59,265 nt of DNA from Neoconidiobolus thromboides FSU 785. Its lineage: Eukaryota > Entomophthoromycota > Entomophthoromycetes > Entomophthorales > Neoconidiobolaceae. The notes beneath the pieces were generated by a model that worked only from the letters and a program-made list of their open reading frames with translations, searched no databases and was not told the origin of the DNA. The DNA is taken from contig MU626386.1 of NCBI GenBank assembly GCA_025603075.1, positions 1 to 59,265 of the forward strand, in the 5' to 3' direction. How positions within the stretch are numbered: the first letter of the stretch is position 1; each line of letters begins with the position of its first letter. Below, piece after piece: positions 1 to 10,531 of the stretch. Both the position numbers and the translations under genes were made by a program.

Positions 1-258
1 TATAATTATGTATTTATATAATTATATAATCATATAGTTATATATTATATATCTGTTAAATATCTAACAGAACTAACATAAAATACATAGTTAGGAAAAT
101 TAGCTATTTAAGAAAAGGAAACAATTAAAATAAGTTTTAAATAGAGACATTTAATTTTAGGCTTTTTAGATTTAACCGTTATATTGGACACAAACTTGAA
201 ATTTTAAATTTGGATTAATTTCTAAGTAGATTCTGAAACCAATTAGGACAGCCCCATA

Positions 259-355
259 TGGTGATATGTTTTTTTGTTCAAGAACTTTACTACCAACCTT
301 TCCACTCAAATAGCACTTAAAAAATGGAAAGCGACAAAACCAAAAAACATCCCCA
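259..355 (+). mobile_element. MITE copy 1 (TA-flanked, about 97 bp)
   Basis: Member of a family with ends TGGGGATG...CATCCCCA and a shared core AAATAGCGCTTAAAA. Here the left end has decayed (TGGTGATATG) while the right end is intact (ACATCCCCA). It is flanked by TA at 257-258 and 356-357. There is no coding capacity, so it would have been moved by a transposase encoded elsewhere. TA duplication and short inverted ends are typical of Tc1/mariner-related miniature elements; that assignment is inference. Confidence 0.85.
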
Positions 356-546
356 TATTTAGTCAATGTGCTCTTATTAACCTATTTTAAATCTATAGAG
401 TCTAAACCAGGAGAAAAGTTTTAACTGATATTTTCCCATTACCCTTCCGCCTTACCATCGTGTATGATTTTTCCTTTTATAATCTTAAAGTCTCTCTTAT
501 GCTCCATTGAATTTTCTACCTATCTTTGATTTAAAGAATAAACTAT

Positions 547-563
547 TTCAAGAACATGTTTTC
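547..563 (+). promoter_or_regulatory. Candidate heat-shock element upstream of HSP104
   Basis: TTCaaGAA at 547-554 is a correctly spaced pair of inverted nGAAn units, followed by a further TTC at 561-563 that is off the strict 5-bp phase. It lies about 230 bp before the HSP104 start. A second pair, GAAttTTC, lies nearby at about 508-515. Placement fits heat-shock factor control of HSP104, but such short motifs also arise by chance in AT-rich DNA. Confidence 0.4.
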
Positions 564-739
564 AATGGTATTAGCGTAAGCCTTAGTGTTTTGTATTTTT
601 TGAGTTTAAAATGTCAATTTAAAGACGCTAGCTGATTGGAGAAAACAAATGAATGATCCAATGATGACGCTATCATTTAAGAATTTACTAGTAATTCGTA
701 GATCTATTTGAGTGTGAAGTCATCCATCTAATTTCAAAG

Positions 740-746
740 TATAAAA
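740..746 (+). promoter_or_regulatory. TATA box of HSP104
   Basis: TATAAAA lies 50 bp before the HSP104 start codon, in an otherwise A-rich leader. TATA boxes are usual for strongly inducible stress genes. Confidence 0.5.
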
Positions 747-795
747 CTAAAAAACAAAAGCAAAATTAATAATTTTATTTAACAAAACAATAAAA

Positions 796-3522
796 ATGAA
801 TCCAGAAACATTTACAGATAAAACAATCAAAGTAATCAATTCCAGTATTGATTTGGCTAAAGAATTTGGAAATAGTCAAATCACACCTGTCCATTTATGT
901 TCGAGCTTATTTGATAATGAAGATGGCTTTTTGAAAAATGTCATTAATAAAGCTGGTGGTGATGCAGCCAACTGCGAAAGAGGGATTAAAAAACTATTAG
1001 TCAAGTTACCAAGCCAAACGCCTGCTCCTACTGATGTCTCGCTAGCTTCTTCCATGCAAAAATTATTACAAGAAGCTACTCAACTTTCTAAAAAAATGAA
1101 AGATAGTTTTGTAGCTGTCGACCATTTGATATTAGCCATGTTAGAAGAAAAAGATATATTACAAGCATTTAAAGATGGTGGCGCAACCAAAAAGAGTATT
1201 GAAAATGCATTAACACAGATTCGTGGTAATCGTAAAGTAGATAGTAAATCAGCTGAAGAAACGTATGAAGCCTTATCAAAATATGCTGTGGATTTGATCG
1301 AGTTAGCCAATAGTGGTAAAATCGATCCTGTCATTGGTAGGGATGAAGAAATAAGGAGAGTTATTAGGGTGTTATCTAGAAGAACAAAAAATAATCCTGT
1401 CTTAATTGGTGAGCCTGGTGTTGGTAAAACAGCTATTGTCGAAGGGCTAGCTATGAGAATAGTTCGAAAAGATGTACCAGCCAATTTGCAATGTAAATTA
1501 TTTTCTTTAGATATGGGTGCACTAATTGCCGGTGCTAAATATCGAGGAGAATTTGAAGAGCGTTTAAAAGCCGTTTTAAAAGAAGTCAAAGATAGTAAAG
1601 AAGGAATCATATTATTTATTGATGAAATCCATTTAGTCCTTGGTGCTGGGAAAACAGACGGTGCTATGGATGCAGCCAATTTATTAAAACCAATGTTAGC
1701 TAGAGGAGAGCTACGTTGTATCGGTGCCACTACTTTAGATGAGTACAGACAACATGTTGAAAAAGATGCTGCTTTTGAAAGAAGATTTCAACAAGTATTA
1801 GTTGGTGAACCAAGTGTGACTGATACTATTTCTATCTTAAGAGGTATTAAAGAAAAGTATGAGATTCATCATGGTGTAAAGATTTCCGATACTGCTTTAG
1901 TAGCTGCAGCACAGCTTTCTTCAAGATACATTACAAACCGATTCTTACCAGATAAAGCTATTGATTTGGTGGACGAAGCTTGCGCTAATACTAGAGTACA
2001 ATTAGACTCTCAACCTGAAGTAATAGACCAATTAGAAAGAAGATTATTACAACTAGAAGTAGAGGCAACTGCCTTAGGAAAAGAAAAGAATTCAGCATCA
2101 CAAGCTAGGTTAGAAGAAGTCCAAGAAGAAATGTCAAGGCTTAAAGATGAAATTCGACCACTTAAGTTGAAGTATGAAACTGAAAAAGGAAATTTGGATG
2201 AGATCCGAGACCTAAAACAAAAACTGGATGACCTTAAGTCAAAGGCAGATGAAGCTGAACGTAAATCCGATTTAGCTAAAGCAGCTGATATTCGTTACTA
2301 TGCAATTCCAGATGTTAAGAAGAGAATTGAAGAAATCACTTTACAAAGAAAGACAGAATTAGAAGCCATGGATGAAAATAATAACCAATTATTAACTGAA
2401 ATAGTTGGAGTAGAACAAATCAATGAAGTCGTATCAAGATGGACTGGAATACCTGTTTCCAAACTAAATAAGACACAAATCGATAAGATATTAAGTTTAT
2501 CCGAACATCTTTCTAATAGAGTTGTTGGTCAAGCCCAAGCCGTTGAAGTAGTTAGTGATGCTATACAAAGATCAAGAGCTGGTTTATCAAGAGAGCATCA
2601 ACCAACTGGTTCTTTCTTATTCTTAGGCCCAACAGGTGTAGGTAAGACTGAATTGGCAAAAGCACTAGCAGGAGAACTCTTTGATGATGAGAAATTGATG
2701 CTTCGATTAGATATGTCTGAATATATGGAACAACACTCTGTATCTAGATTGATAGGAGCCCCACCAGGTTATGTTGGTTACGATGAAGGTGGCCAACTTA
2801 CTGAAGCTGTTAGACGTCGTCCTTACTCAGTTGTTTTACTTGATGAAATTGAGAAGGCACATCCTAAAGTATTAAATGTGCTATTAGAAGTATTAGATGA
2901 TGCTAGACTTACAGACGGTAAGGGCAGAGTAGTTGATTTTTCTAATACAGTGATTATTATGACCTCGAATGTTGGACAAGAAATTATACTTAATTCTAAT
3001 GAAGATACAAGATCTAATTCACTTCAACAAAAAGTAATGGATCAAGTTAAAACCCATTTCCGACCTGAATTTTTAAATCGATTGGATGATATTGTCATCT
3101 TTAATCGTTTAAAGAATGATAATTTACAGAAGATTGTGAAGTTACAAATTAGCAGTATCAATCATCGATTATTAAGTCGAGATATTCAATTAGAAGTAAG
3201 TGAAGAAGGTATCAATTATATATTAAAACAATCTTATGATCCATTATATGGTGCTAGACCACTTAAAAGATACCTTGAAAAATATCTTATTACTAATATA
3301 TCAAGGATGCTACTTAAAGGGGAGCTATTTGATCATTCCACTGTATTTATTGACGTTAGTGATGATGAATTTTTATTTACAGTTAAACGTAAGCCCGCAT
3401 CTCAAATTGCTTCAAGAGCATCTACACCTAATAAAATTTATCGTGTTCAAGGAGTTGGACACAACAATGCTATTAACAATGAAAATGATGATGACCTTGA
3501 ATTTGATGAAGATATGGATTAA
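796..3522 (+). CDS. HSP104: Hsp104/ClpB-type protein disaggregase
   Basis: AAA+ chaperone that, with Hsp70 and Hsp40, threads aggregated proteins through its central pore; cytosolic/nuclear in fungi. At 908 residues it is the usual family length and uninterrupted. Visible in order: N-domain (1-150); first ATPase domain with Walker A GEPGVGKT (205-212), pore loop KYRGEFEER (Tyr249) and Walker B IILFIDEIH (D276/E277); a coiled-coil middle domain rich in Glu/Lys (about 410-530); second ATPase domain with Walker A GPTGVGKT (611-618); and the small C-domain. It ends in an acidic tail (EFDEDMD) like the extension of fungal Hsp104, which binds TPR co-chaperones and is absent from bacterial ClpB. It starts at the first ATG after an A-rich leader, 50 bp behind a TATA box. 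Assignment is essentially certain. Confidence 0.98.
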   Translation: MNPETFTDKTIKVINSSIDLAKEFGNSQITPVHLCSSLFDNEDGFLKNVINKAGGDAANCERGIKKLLVKLPSQTPAPTDVSLASSMQKLLQEATQLSKKMKDSFVAVDHLILAMLEEKDILQAFKDGGATKKSIENALTQIRGNRKVDSKSAEETYEALSKYAVDLIELANSGKIDPVIGRDEEIRRVIRVLSRRTKNNPVLIGEPGVGKTAIVEGLAMRIVRKDVPANLQCKLFSLDMGALIAGAKYRGEFEERLKAVLKEVKDSKEGIILFIDEIHLVLGAGKTDGAMDAANLLKPMLARGELRCIGATTLDEYRQHVEKDAAFERRFQQVLVGEPSVTDTISILRGIKEKYEIHHGVKISDTALVAAAQLSSRYITNRFLPDKAIDLVDEACANTRVQLDSQPEVIDQLERRLLQLEVEATALGKEKNSASQARLEEVQEEMSRLKDEIRPLKLKYETEKGNLDEIRDLKQKLDDLKSKADEAERKSDLAKAADIRYYAIPDVKKRIEEITLQRKTELEAMDENNNQLLTEIVGVEQINEVVSRWTGIPVSKLNKTQIDKILSLSEHLSNRVVGQAQAVEVVSDAIQRSRAGLSREHQPTGSFLFLGPTGVGKTELAKALAGELFDDEKLMLRLDMSEYMEQHSVSRLIGAPPGYVGYDEGGQLTEAVRRRPYSVVLLDEIEKAHPKVLNVLLEVLDDARLTDGKGRVVDFSNTVIIMTSNVGQEIILNSNEDTRSNSLQQKVMDQVKTHFRPEFLNRLDDIVIFNRLKNDNLQKIVKLQISSINHRLLSRDIQLEVSEEGINYILKQSYDPLYGARPLKRYLEKYLITNISRMLLKGELFDHSTVFIDVSDDEFLFTVKRKPASQIASRASTPNKIYRVQGVGHNNAINNENDDDLEFDEDMD

Positions 3523-3917
3523 TTGTTTAACTAGTTCGCTTCTTTTACCCTATTATCTAAATAAAAATATTTATTAAATTACTGATTTTATTGGCTTTTT
3601 CTTTTTAATAATTTTAGTTCATAATGTTATAATAATTTTTATTGCATTTATTATTTAATAAATCGATTAACAGAGTGCCTCAAGTAAGATAATGGCAGTT
3701 TTGAAGTTAAGTTACATTTTTATTATTTTTAATAGCTCGTGAAAAAATGAAACGAATTTTTAAAAATCAATTTTGACCTTTAAATTTTAAGATATTTTCA
3801 ATAATGTTTACTTTTAGTACTTAATTTATATTAAATAACCAATTTCAAAAATTTCAAACCCAAATGAAAAACTCACATCTCTAAATTAGACATCGCTATT
3901 TCATCAAATAGATCTGC

Positions 3918-3945
3918 TTATCTTTATCTTTATCTTTATCTTTAC
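3918..3945. repeat. Microsatellite (TTTATC)n
   Basis: Four to five tandem copies of the hexamer TTTATC/ATCTTT. Simple repeat with no evident function. Confidence 0.8.
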
Positions 3946-4679
3946 TTCGTAAACATACGATGTATTCATTTAACTTTCTAAAATTGCTATAATTAAAAAC
4001 ATAGTTGCAAGTATTTTCTTTTTAAAAATAAAAAAATTAAAGAAGACTACTTACTTTCTAAATTGAAACATTACAAGTTTTTGTTTATTATCCAAATGGA
4101 AGTACTATTTTGTTTTACCATTTAATTAGTAAAGCTCTTAACTATTATTTTTAGTCTTAAAAGCCAGAATTTTTAAGCTGTTAATACTAGTAATAATAGT
4201 TTACAATTAAATTACTTAAATAATAATTATAAATCGTAAAAGCGGAGAAAGGAATATTAAATTATAGGATATTAGGGAAGGAATGTAACTCCTGTAGTTA
4301 GCTTTCAATTCCAATGAATTACATTTAATTTCTAAGGATTCATGCTTATATGATCCTACTTAAATATAAAAAAGCGTGAGTGGAATGGAGGCAGAAGAAA
4401 TAAAACTATTAGATAACAACTTATTTTAAGTGTTTTACATTGTTTATAACCTTATAAATATATTAAATGATTTATGAATAACTCTGATGAAAGAGGTAAA
4501 AAGGAAGGAAATGTTAAAATAAGTTGGTCCAGGTTAATTAATTTTTTGAATTTTATGTTAAATGGAAATGGACAAAATATAACAAAACATTGGTAGAAAT
4601 GTCTTTTTAATCTCATACGCTTGTCCATTTTTGAGCAATATAAAATGAAAACTGTAATAAGATCCTTATTCAAAAAATA

Positions 4680-4774
4680 TGGGGATGTATTTTTGTGTTT
4701 AAGAATTTTAGTAACTTTTCCGCTCAAATAGCGCTTAAAAGATGAAAAAGTAATGGAGCCAAAAAACATCGCCA
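4680..4774 (+). mobile_element. MITE copy 2 (about 95 bp)
   Basis: Begins TGGGGATGTATTTTTG and ends ACATCGCCA, flanked by TA (4678-4679 and 4775-4776). It contains the family core CGCTCAAATAGCGCTTAAAA. Same orientation as copy 1. Confidence 0.9.
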
Positions 4775-4923
4775 TATATTATTTTTTAAAATGATTTTTT
4801 GATGTTTGGTAAATCAATTTACTTGATGTTAACTTTAAAATTAATTGGCCCAATTCAATCTTTGGTAGGTTATATTAACCAATAGTTTTTCTCAATATAG
4901 CTTTGTTCTTATAAAATTTACTA

Positions 4924-5015
4924 TGAAGGTGTTTTTTACTGTCACTTTTTCTTTTTTCAAGTGCTATTTAAGTAGAAAAGTTGTTAATAAAACTGTTAAA
5001 TAAAAAAGACATCCA
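4924..5015 (-). mobile_element. MITE copy 3, inverted and diverged (about 92 bp)
   Basis: Reads as the reverse complement of the family: the core appears as AAGTGCTATTTAAGTAGAAAAG and the right end as GACATCCA before TA. The left end has decayed (TGAAGGTG). It lies about 30 bp before the remains of the F-box-like pseudogene. Confidence 0.75.
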
Positions 5016-5043
5016 TATATATATGATATATAGTTTAAATGTA

Positions 5044-6355
5044 ATGTCAAACGCTTTAAGGATAATGAATAGAACTTCAAATTTGAGAATCTTGAAAGGA
5101 ATTCAAAGAAATATTGTACTATCTCACAGATAGAGACAAAATCAACTTATTAGCTTGCCGTGAAGAATGGAACAAAGTAATACTATTCATTTTATGAGGA
5201 AATACCAGCTTTGATTATTATCATCATTTTAACTATAAAAAGAAAATATCTAGAAGTTTTAAAAAATATAGTCATTACATTGAGCATTTAGACTTTAGAA
5301 CTCTATTAGATTTATCAATTAATTGTTTAAAATATCCAAATGACACCAAATTATACATATCTTTGAAATTGTGTTTTAAAAATACTAACTCTTTTTTAAA
5401 TATTCAACTAGCAGGCCTTTGTTATACTGATTCACTTAATATCTTTCCAACCGAAAATTATCTTTCTAGCAATAGCATTTGTGTTAAGGGATTACTTAAA
5501 GGTCTAAAACGCTTAGAAATCCAACACACGACCTCTTATTTTACAAAATCAATAGCCCTGAACCATCATCAGTCATCACTTTATTAGTATTATATTGGTA
5601 TACCTATGATCTAGACCCCCTTCTTTTGGATTTGTTAAATGAACTCGATAGCTTAAAGCAGCCTAAATTGAATTGTATTAATATCAAATTTAATGGATTT
5701 GACTTATTGATAAAAGAATTTTATCACTTAAAAATTCCATACTCAATACATATACATAGAAAATTCGAAAGAAATCAGTATAAGTTTAAACAATTACCCA
5801 AAGCTTAAAACATTCAATATTGTAAGTTTCCGTAGTTTAAAATTTATTGGAGTGTCGAATTTAAGGAAGTTGTTATTAAACCATTCTAGCATAACTGATG
5901 TATATATAAATAATAAATTATTTCCAAAGTCAAATAGGATAAGTTTAGGATTTTGTAAGAACGTCTTGTCTAGACATTTATTTTCAATACTTGGCATTCC
6001 TACAATTATTCATTTTAGTTTCATGGAAAAGAATAATTTAATATCTTTGATTGATAGAATCTATCCAAAGAGCAATAGTAATATAATAGCATTCTTGGTT
6101 AAATGTTTAACTCAAGGAGCCAGTTTCCTAAATTTTATATACACTTCATATCTCAACTTGCATAATCTTGAAACGACAAGTTGTAAATTTAAAGCTGACA
6201 TCTCATTCTTAACTCTTAATTCTTTGAGAGGATCTAATTCAACTAATATAAAGCTTAATCATATTAGATGTCCTGATCTCAATGTTTTTATCAATTATAT
6301 ATTAATTCACTTTAAAAATGTAAAGTTATTTAAGTTTACAAGTCAAACTTTTTAA
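5044..6355 (+). pseudogene. Decayed F-box/leucine-rich-repeat-like gene
   Basis: A once continuous frame of about 420 codons can be followed through three lesions. An F-box-like start (YYLTDRDKINLLACREEW, from about 5120) runs into an in-frame TGA at 5195-5197. It resumes in the same frame with IEHLDFRTLLDL, typical of the linker and first leucine-rich repeat. A frameshift near 5545-5580 moves it to the frame reading SSVITLLVLYWYTYDLDP. A second shift near 5797-5805 returns it to LPKLKTFNIVSFRSLKF and on to a stop at 6353-6355. The protein sense on both sides of each lesion is good, which argues for decay and not chance frames. The true start is uncertain; an ATG at 5044 is the earliest candidate, but a stop separates it from the F-box frame. 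The intact relative would be a substrate adaptor of SCF ubiquitin ligases; that role is inferred from the fold pattern. Confidence 0.75.
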
Positions 6356-7921
6356 CAAAGCATGGGATTAATCCCAGCTTTCATCTAAGGGATTTGTAAT
6401 AGCTTTATGAATATTATTAATATTACAAATAAATAAAAATGGGTAATTACTATTTCTATTGACACTTCATTACTAAATGTGTTTTTATTATTTTGTACTT
6501 ATATAACACCCATTTTTTATACCAGTAGAGCTTATTTAGCTATTTTTTCTAATATTAACTTATTGCAAATTCTATAAATTAAGCATAGTGCAACATTGAA
6601 AAAAGCTGGATACATAGTGTATCTAGTTTTAAATTCACCATTCTTTAATTTATCGTTAACTCAGATTTCGTTTTTTACTTCAATGAATTTGTATTCTTAG
6701 TATATTAGCTATAATACAAAAAATGCTTTTTAATTTACTTTATAAAATCAACATTCAAAACATACCCAGTTCTGTTCAACAGTATAAAACAAAAATAGCC
6801 ACTGAATGATTAAGTTGGCAATAAAATTTTAAATTCATGCAATTCATTCAACCTGGAAACTTTTATGATTTTAACCAGGCTTTCAATTATTCAAATTCAT
6901 TTTGAAAGTAGATCTAAAAGCCTGGAATATTATAACTCAATATTGTTATTGTTTTGTTCTAATGCGATTAGTTATTTAAAGTTTTAATATTTATTTGATC
7001 TCTATAATCATTGTTTCGATTTCCAGTATCAAATGCCCCTAATTTAACCCTATCTAGTTATTCTAGCATAACCAGTTGGCGCTAGCGGATTAGCTTTTAG
7101 CTAAATATTATTTCATTGTCAATAACAAGGTGTAAAAAGGATGTCTAAAAGTTATTTTTTAGTTTAAATTTATAATAAAAAATAAAATTGTTTAAGGAAT
7201 AAAAACCATTAATAATTTATCTTATTAATTGACATTAACATAATATTTGAAGATAAGAATAAGATGCAATAAAAGTTTTTTAATATATTTTACTCAAATA
7301 ATGACTATATCAAACTAAATGCTGAATGAACTTGCTTTTTAAAATTAACTTGCCTTAAAAAAACAATTCAACAATCATAATACCAAAAATACTACCATTG
7401 AATTAAAGTTCTTGAAAAATTAGATACAGTACATACTTACCATGAAGTAAAATGTTACTTTATAATAACTGAAATTTTAACCTTTATATTATATAATATA
7501 CAAATAATATCAAGATGATATCAACCGAGTGGAAATTAATTAAAAAATAAATTTGACTTAATTAAATCAACCAAAGAGCGGATAAAATGCGATTAACTAA
7601 AAAAATGAGTCGGAGTATTGAAAATCAAAGTAAAAGAGGATTTGAGCTAAAAGGTAGTACAAACAGAGGGTACATTAATAACAAGAAGCAAATAGCAATA
7701 ATGTATAATAAATGTGACACTAGTAACTTTAATAAATACTTAAAATGAGGTATTATAAATAAAATTAATAAAACAGCAACTTATCATTAATTTACTTGAC
7801 TTTTATTTTATTAAAAAATTAAATCTATTAAGACTAATATAACATATACTATAATATACTATACACATAACATAACATAACACAACATATACTATAACAT
7901 AACACGAAACAATACAATACA
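6356..7921. other. Intergenic region, nothing recognised
   Basis: About 1.6 kb of AT-rich sequence between the pseudogene and the first CAP gene. No gene, RNA or transposon end was recognised. The last 80 bases before the CAP start are an unusual run of ACATA/ATACTATA-like words (7840-7920) that probably forms its 5' leader. Confidence 0.6.
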
Positions 7922-8893
7922 ATGAAACTTTATACCAGTACTAAAATTTTATTTCTGTTAAATTTCATAGCCCCCTTTTACACCAGTTTAACACAACAAC
8001 AATTCAATGTTGAGCTATATCATGAAATAAACCGTGTGCGACAACAACGTGGTTTAAGTGCTATTCCATACTCTAATGAACTAACCAAAGTAGCTGACAC
8101 ACATGTCAAGGATTTAAATGCCAATCGAAAGCAAGAATCTAGATCTAACTGCAATTTACATTCCTGGTACCTACCAGGCAATAGTTGCTGCTATTATGAG
8201 GATCATAAAGATCCTGAATGCATGTGGGATAAGCCAAAGCAATTGAGTAGATACACAGAAGATGGGTTTGAGATAGCTTTTAGTTCAGATGGAAAAGAAG
8301 AATTAACTAAAGAATTAGCAAAATCAATCATTAACACCTTTTTAAACTCCCCTCCACATCGTCAGGTTATTTTATCTGAAGGTACTTGGAGTTCAGAACC
8401 CTGGTTAGCTTTAGGAACAGCCAATTTTAACTTTTATACAGTGGCTTGGTTTGGTAGAGCTAAAGATCCAAATTCAAGTTTACCTGATGTTAGTGGTGGT
8501 AATAAGCCCACCAGCCCTAGTAGTAAGCCAACCGTACCTACGATGCCTACCAGTATTACTCAACTGCCAACTAAAACATCAATTCCATCAGTATCTGCTG
8601 TTAAACCTACTGTTCCTACCTCATTACCGACTGTCAAGCCTACTGTTCCTACTTCGGCGACTACTGCTAAACCTACAATTCCTGTTCCTAGAACTATTAC
8701 GTCCGGCAGTGCTTCAGCTCCTCAGCCTAGTGGCAATGCTCCAACTTCAGACCCACACTATGACATTGGTAAATCCACTACAGCTTCTTCTCCTAATCCC
8801 AGTACTCCAGTTGGGCCCCAAACACCTTCAAAAACTAGCAATCCTAGTTCCACAACCCCTAGTCATCGACTAAAATGCAAGAATAAACTCTAG
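7922..8893 (+). CDS. Secreted CAP/SCP-domain protein 1 with Pro/Ser/Thr-rich tail
   Basis: 323-residue secreted protein of the CAP (PR-1/SCP/Pry) superfamily; fungal members bind sterols or lipids or act at the cell surface. The N-terminus is a signal peptide (hydrophobic 8-24). The CAP domain spans about 26-180, with the first conserved His in HVKDLN, a Glu in GFEIAF and the second His in SPPHRQVIL. A Cys-rich insertion (CNLHSW, CCYYEDH, CMWDKP) is shared with the gene at 30423-31436 and probably forms disulfides. From about 190 onward the chain is a repetitive Pro/Thr/Ser stalk (KPTVPTS-like units), probably O-mannosylated. There is no hydrophobic GPI signal at the C-terminus, which ends in a basic stretch. 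Intronless. Exact ligand unknown. Confidence 0.88.
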   Translation: MKLYTSTKILFLLNFIAPFYTSLTQQQFNVELYHEINRVRQQRGLSAIPYSNELTKVADTHVKDLNANRKQESRSNCNLHSWYLPGNSCCYYEDHKDPECMWDKPKQLSRYTEDGFEIAFSSDGKEELTKELAKSIINTFLNSPPHRQVILSEGTWSSEPWLALGTANFNFYTVAWFGRAKDPNSSLPDVSGGNKPTSPSSKPTVPTMPTSITQLPTKTSIPSVSAVKPTVPTSLPTVKPTVPTSATTAKPTIPVPRTITSGSASAPQPSGNAPTSDPHYDIGKSTTASSPNPSTPVGPQTPSKTSNPSSTTPSHRLKCKNKL

Positions 8894-8924
8894 GCATTTA
8901 ATTGGTGGAAAAGTATAAATAAAT

Positions 8925-8967
8925 CTATTTTAATTTTAATTTTAATTTTAATTTTAATTTTAATTTA
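8925..8967. repeat. Microsatellite (TTTTAA)n after CAP gene 1
   Basis: About seven tandem units of ATTTTA in the 3' flank of the CAP gene; simple repeat. Confidence 0.85.
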
Positions 8968-9061
8968 AAATCATTTCATTTAATTTAAAACATTTATCTA
9001 TTTAATATAAAAAACGGAAGTTTTATTTTGATAATAAAAAAATAGTTATACATCACTTACC

Positions 9062-10436
9062 ATGTCCTTAACCAAACAAGCTAAACTAGATAATTTTTGT
9101 TTTTTTATAAATGGTATTTAGTTTAACTCAAGAATCACTTCTTTTTTATACTAATTTACAATCACTCTAGGTCTAATCAACAACTTTGTATATGTTGTGT
9201 TTCTGAGCGCTGCTTTAGATCTGGTAGGCGACAAGCTCCCGAAAGCAAGTGTCTTAATAGCGGATATTTTACCAGCTTTTCTAGTCAAGCTAACAGTCCC
9301 TCTATATATGCATAAGGTACGTTACCATTATAGGATCACTTTTGTGATCTTGTGTTCTATATTTTCGCTTTATCTAGTAGCTTTTTCTACCAATTTACAG
9401 TTCCAGTTTCTGGGTATTATACTTGCAAGTGCGAGTAGTGGATTAGGTAACTTTAAGTTTATCATTTTGCTATTTTTTAAATATCACATTGTTCCCCAAT
9501 ATAGGCGAAGTCACCTTTTTAGCCATGGCAACGTTTTATAAAACCAACGTGTTTCATTATTGGGCTTCAGGAACTGGAGCGGCTGGTTTAGTGGGTTCAT
9601 TTATTTATTTGGCATTTTCTACCTGGTTTCAGTTTTCTACTAAAGTTACTATGTGTTTATGTTCAATTTTGCCCATGCTACAATTATTGGCTTATTTTAA
9701 GTTGTTGTCTCACCCATTCGTAAACTTTGAGATGAACCGAAATGGTGGGTTTCAGCCCTTGATTGCTGGCGGTGTAAATAGTAATGAAGAAACTAACAAT
9801 CAAGGAATTATTAATGGTGTAAATAATAACGAAGAAGCTGGTAGCAATAATCCAGTCATAAGAGCGGAGCATTATGACTTTAAGAACAAAGTAAAGCACG
9901 TATTAAATTTACTACCAGAATATATGATCCCCTTATTTCTTGTATTCTTTTTAGAATATACCATCAACCAAGGGCTAGCACCAAACTTATTATTCCCTGT
10001 GGAAGAAACCTTCTTTTTAAAGTTAAGAGATCATTACGTGTATTATCAATTCTTTTATCAATTAGGAGTATTTATTTCTCGCTCTTCCTCCACTTTATTT
10101 CCCATCTCTCAACTATATTATTTAGTTTTTGCCCAATTCTTAACATTTTTGATCCTCTTATTTATCTCTTTGCACAAAATTCCAAGTAATATTTATCTTA
10201 ATTTCTTTTTAATGTCTTTTGAAGGCCTCTTTGGAGGTGCTACATATGCCAATGCTTTTACAAAGTTGAATAATGAACTTGAACCCCATCTAACTGAATT
10301 TTCGATGGGTATAGCATCTGTTTCAGATACCTTGGGTATTACTGTAGCTGCCCTAGTGTCCTACTTTTTAGAACCCATTATTTGCAATTACCAATTCAGC
10401 ATTGGTATTTTATTATGCAAATCTATAGCAGAGTAA
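9062..10436 (+). CDS. BTN1: Battenin/CLN3-family vacuolar membrane protein
   Basis: Needs splicing: exon 1 9062-9113, exon 2 9171-9446, exon 3 9505-10436, giving 419 residues, close to the family's usual 400-440. Intron 1 (57 bp) has GTATTT, a TACTAAT branch site and CTCTAG; intron 2 (58 bp) has GTAACT and ATATAG. Across the joins the protein reads FINGLINNFVYVVFLSAALDLVG and SSGLGEVTFLAMATFY, both diagnostic for battenin, which confirms the splice sites. About eleven membrane segments are visible, with a hydrophilic Asn-rich loop (about 190-230) in the middle. Family members sit in the vacuole/lysosome membrane and affect vacuolar pH, arginine handling and, in animals, glycerophosphodiester export. 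The 5' flank is only 168 bp from the CAP gene stop. Confidence 0.87.
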
Positions 10437-10531
10437 TAAAACACATAAAAGACAGTAGCAATAATACAAAAATAATATAAAAATTAGCATTAGAAATAAA
10501 TCTTATTAATTTTTATTGTTACTATTTATTT

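Larger units (their letters stand above)
1..795. other. Intergenic region upstream of HSP104
   Basis: No gene is visible here. The first 60 bases are low-complexity TA/AT sequence. The stretch holds one miniature transposon (259-355), a candidate heat-shock element (547-563) and a TATA box (740-746), listed separately. An open frame on the minus strand (172-366) lies mostly inside the transposon and is not a gene. Confidence 0.7.
3523..5043. other. Intergenic region with two MITEs
   Basis: No convincing open frame. It contains a (TTTATC) microsatellite at about 3918-3945 and two miniature transposons in opposite orientation (4680-4774 and 4924-5015). The minus-strand open frame at 4452-4775 runs into the transposon and is not credible as a gene. 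Confidence 0.65.

Noticed and set aside
1080-1730. 216-codon open frame antisense to HSP104
   Set aside because: Lies entirely inside a confidently assigned gene on the other strand; composition follows from HSP104 codons.
7433-7446. U1 snRNA 5' end suggested by ATACTTACC
   Set aside because: No U1 stem-loops or Sm site follow; the match is also just a splice-donor complement.
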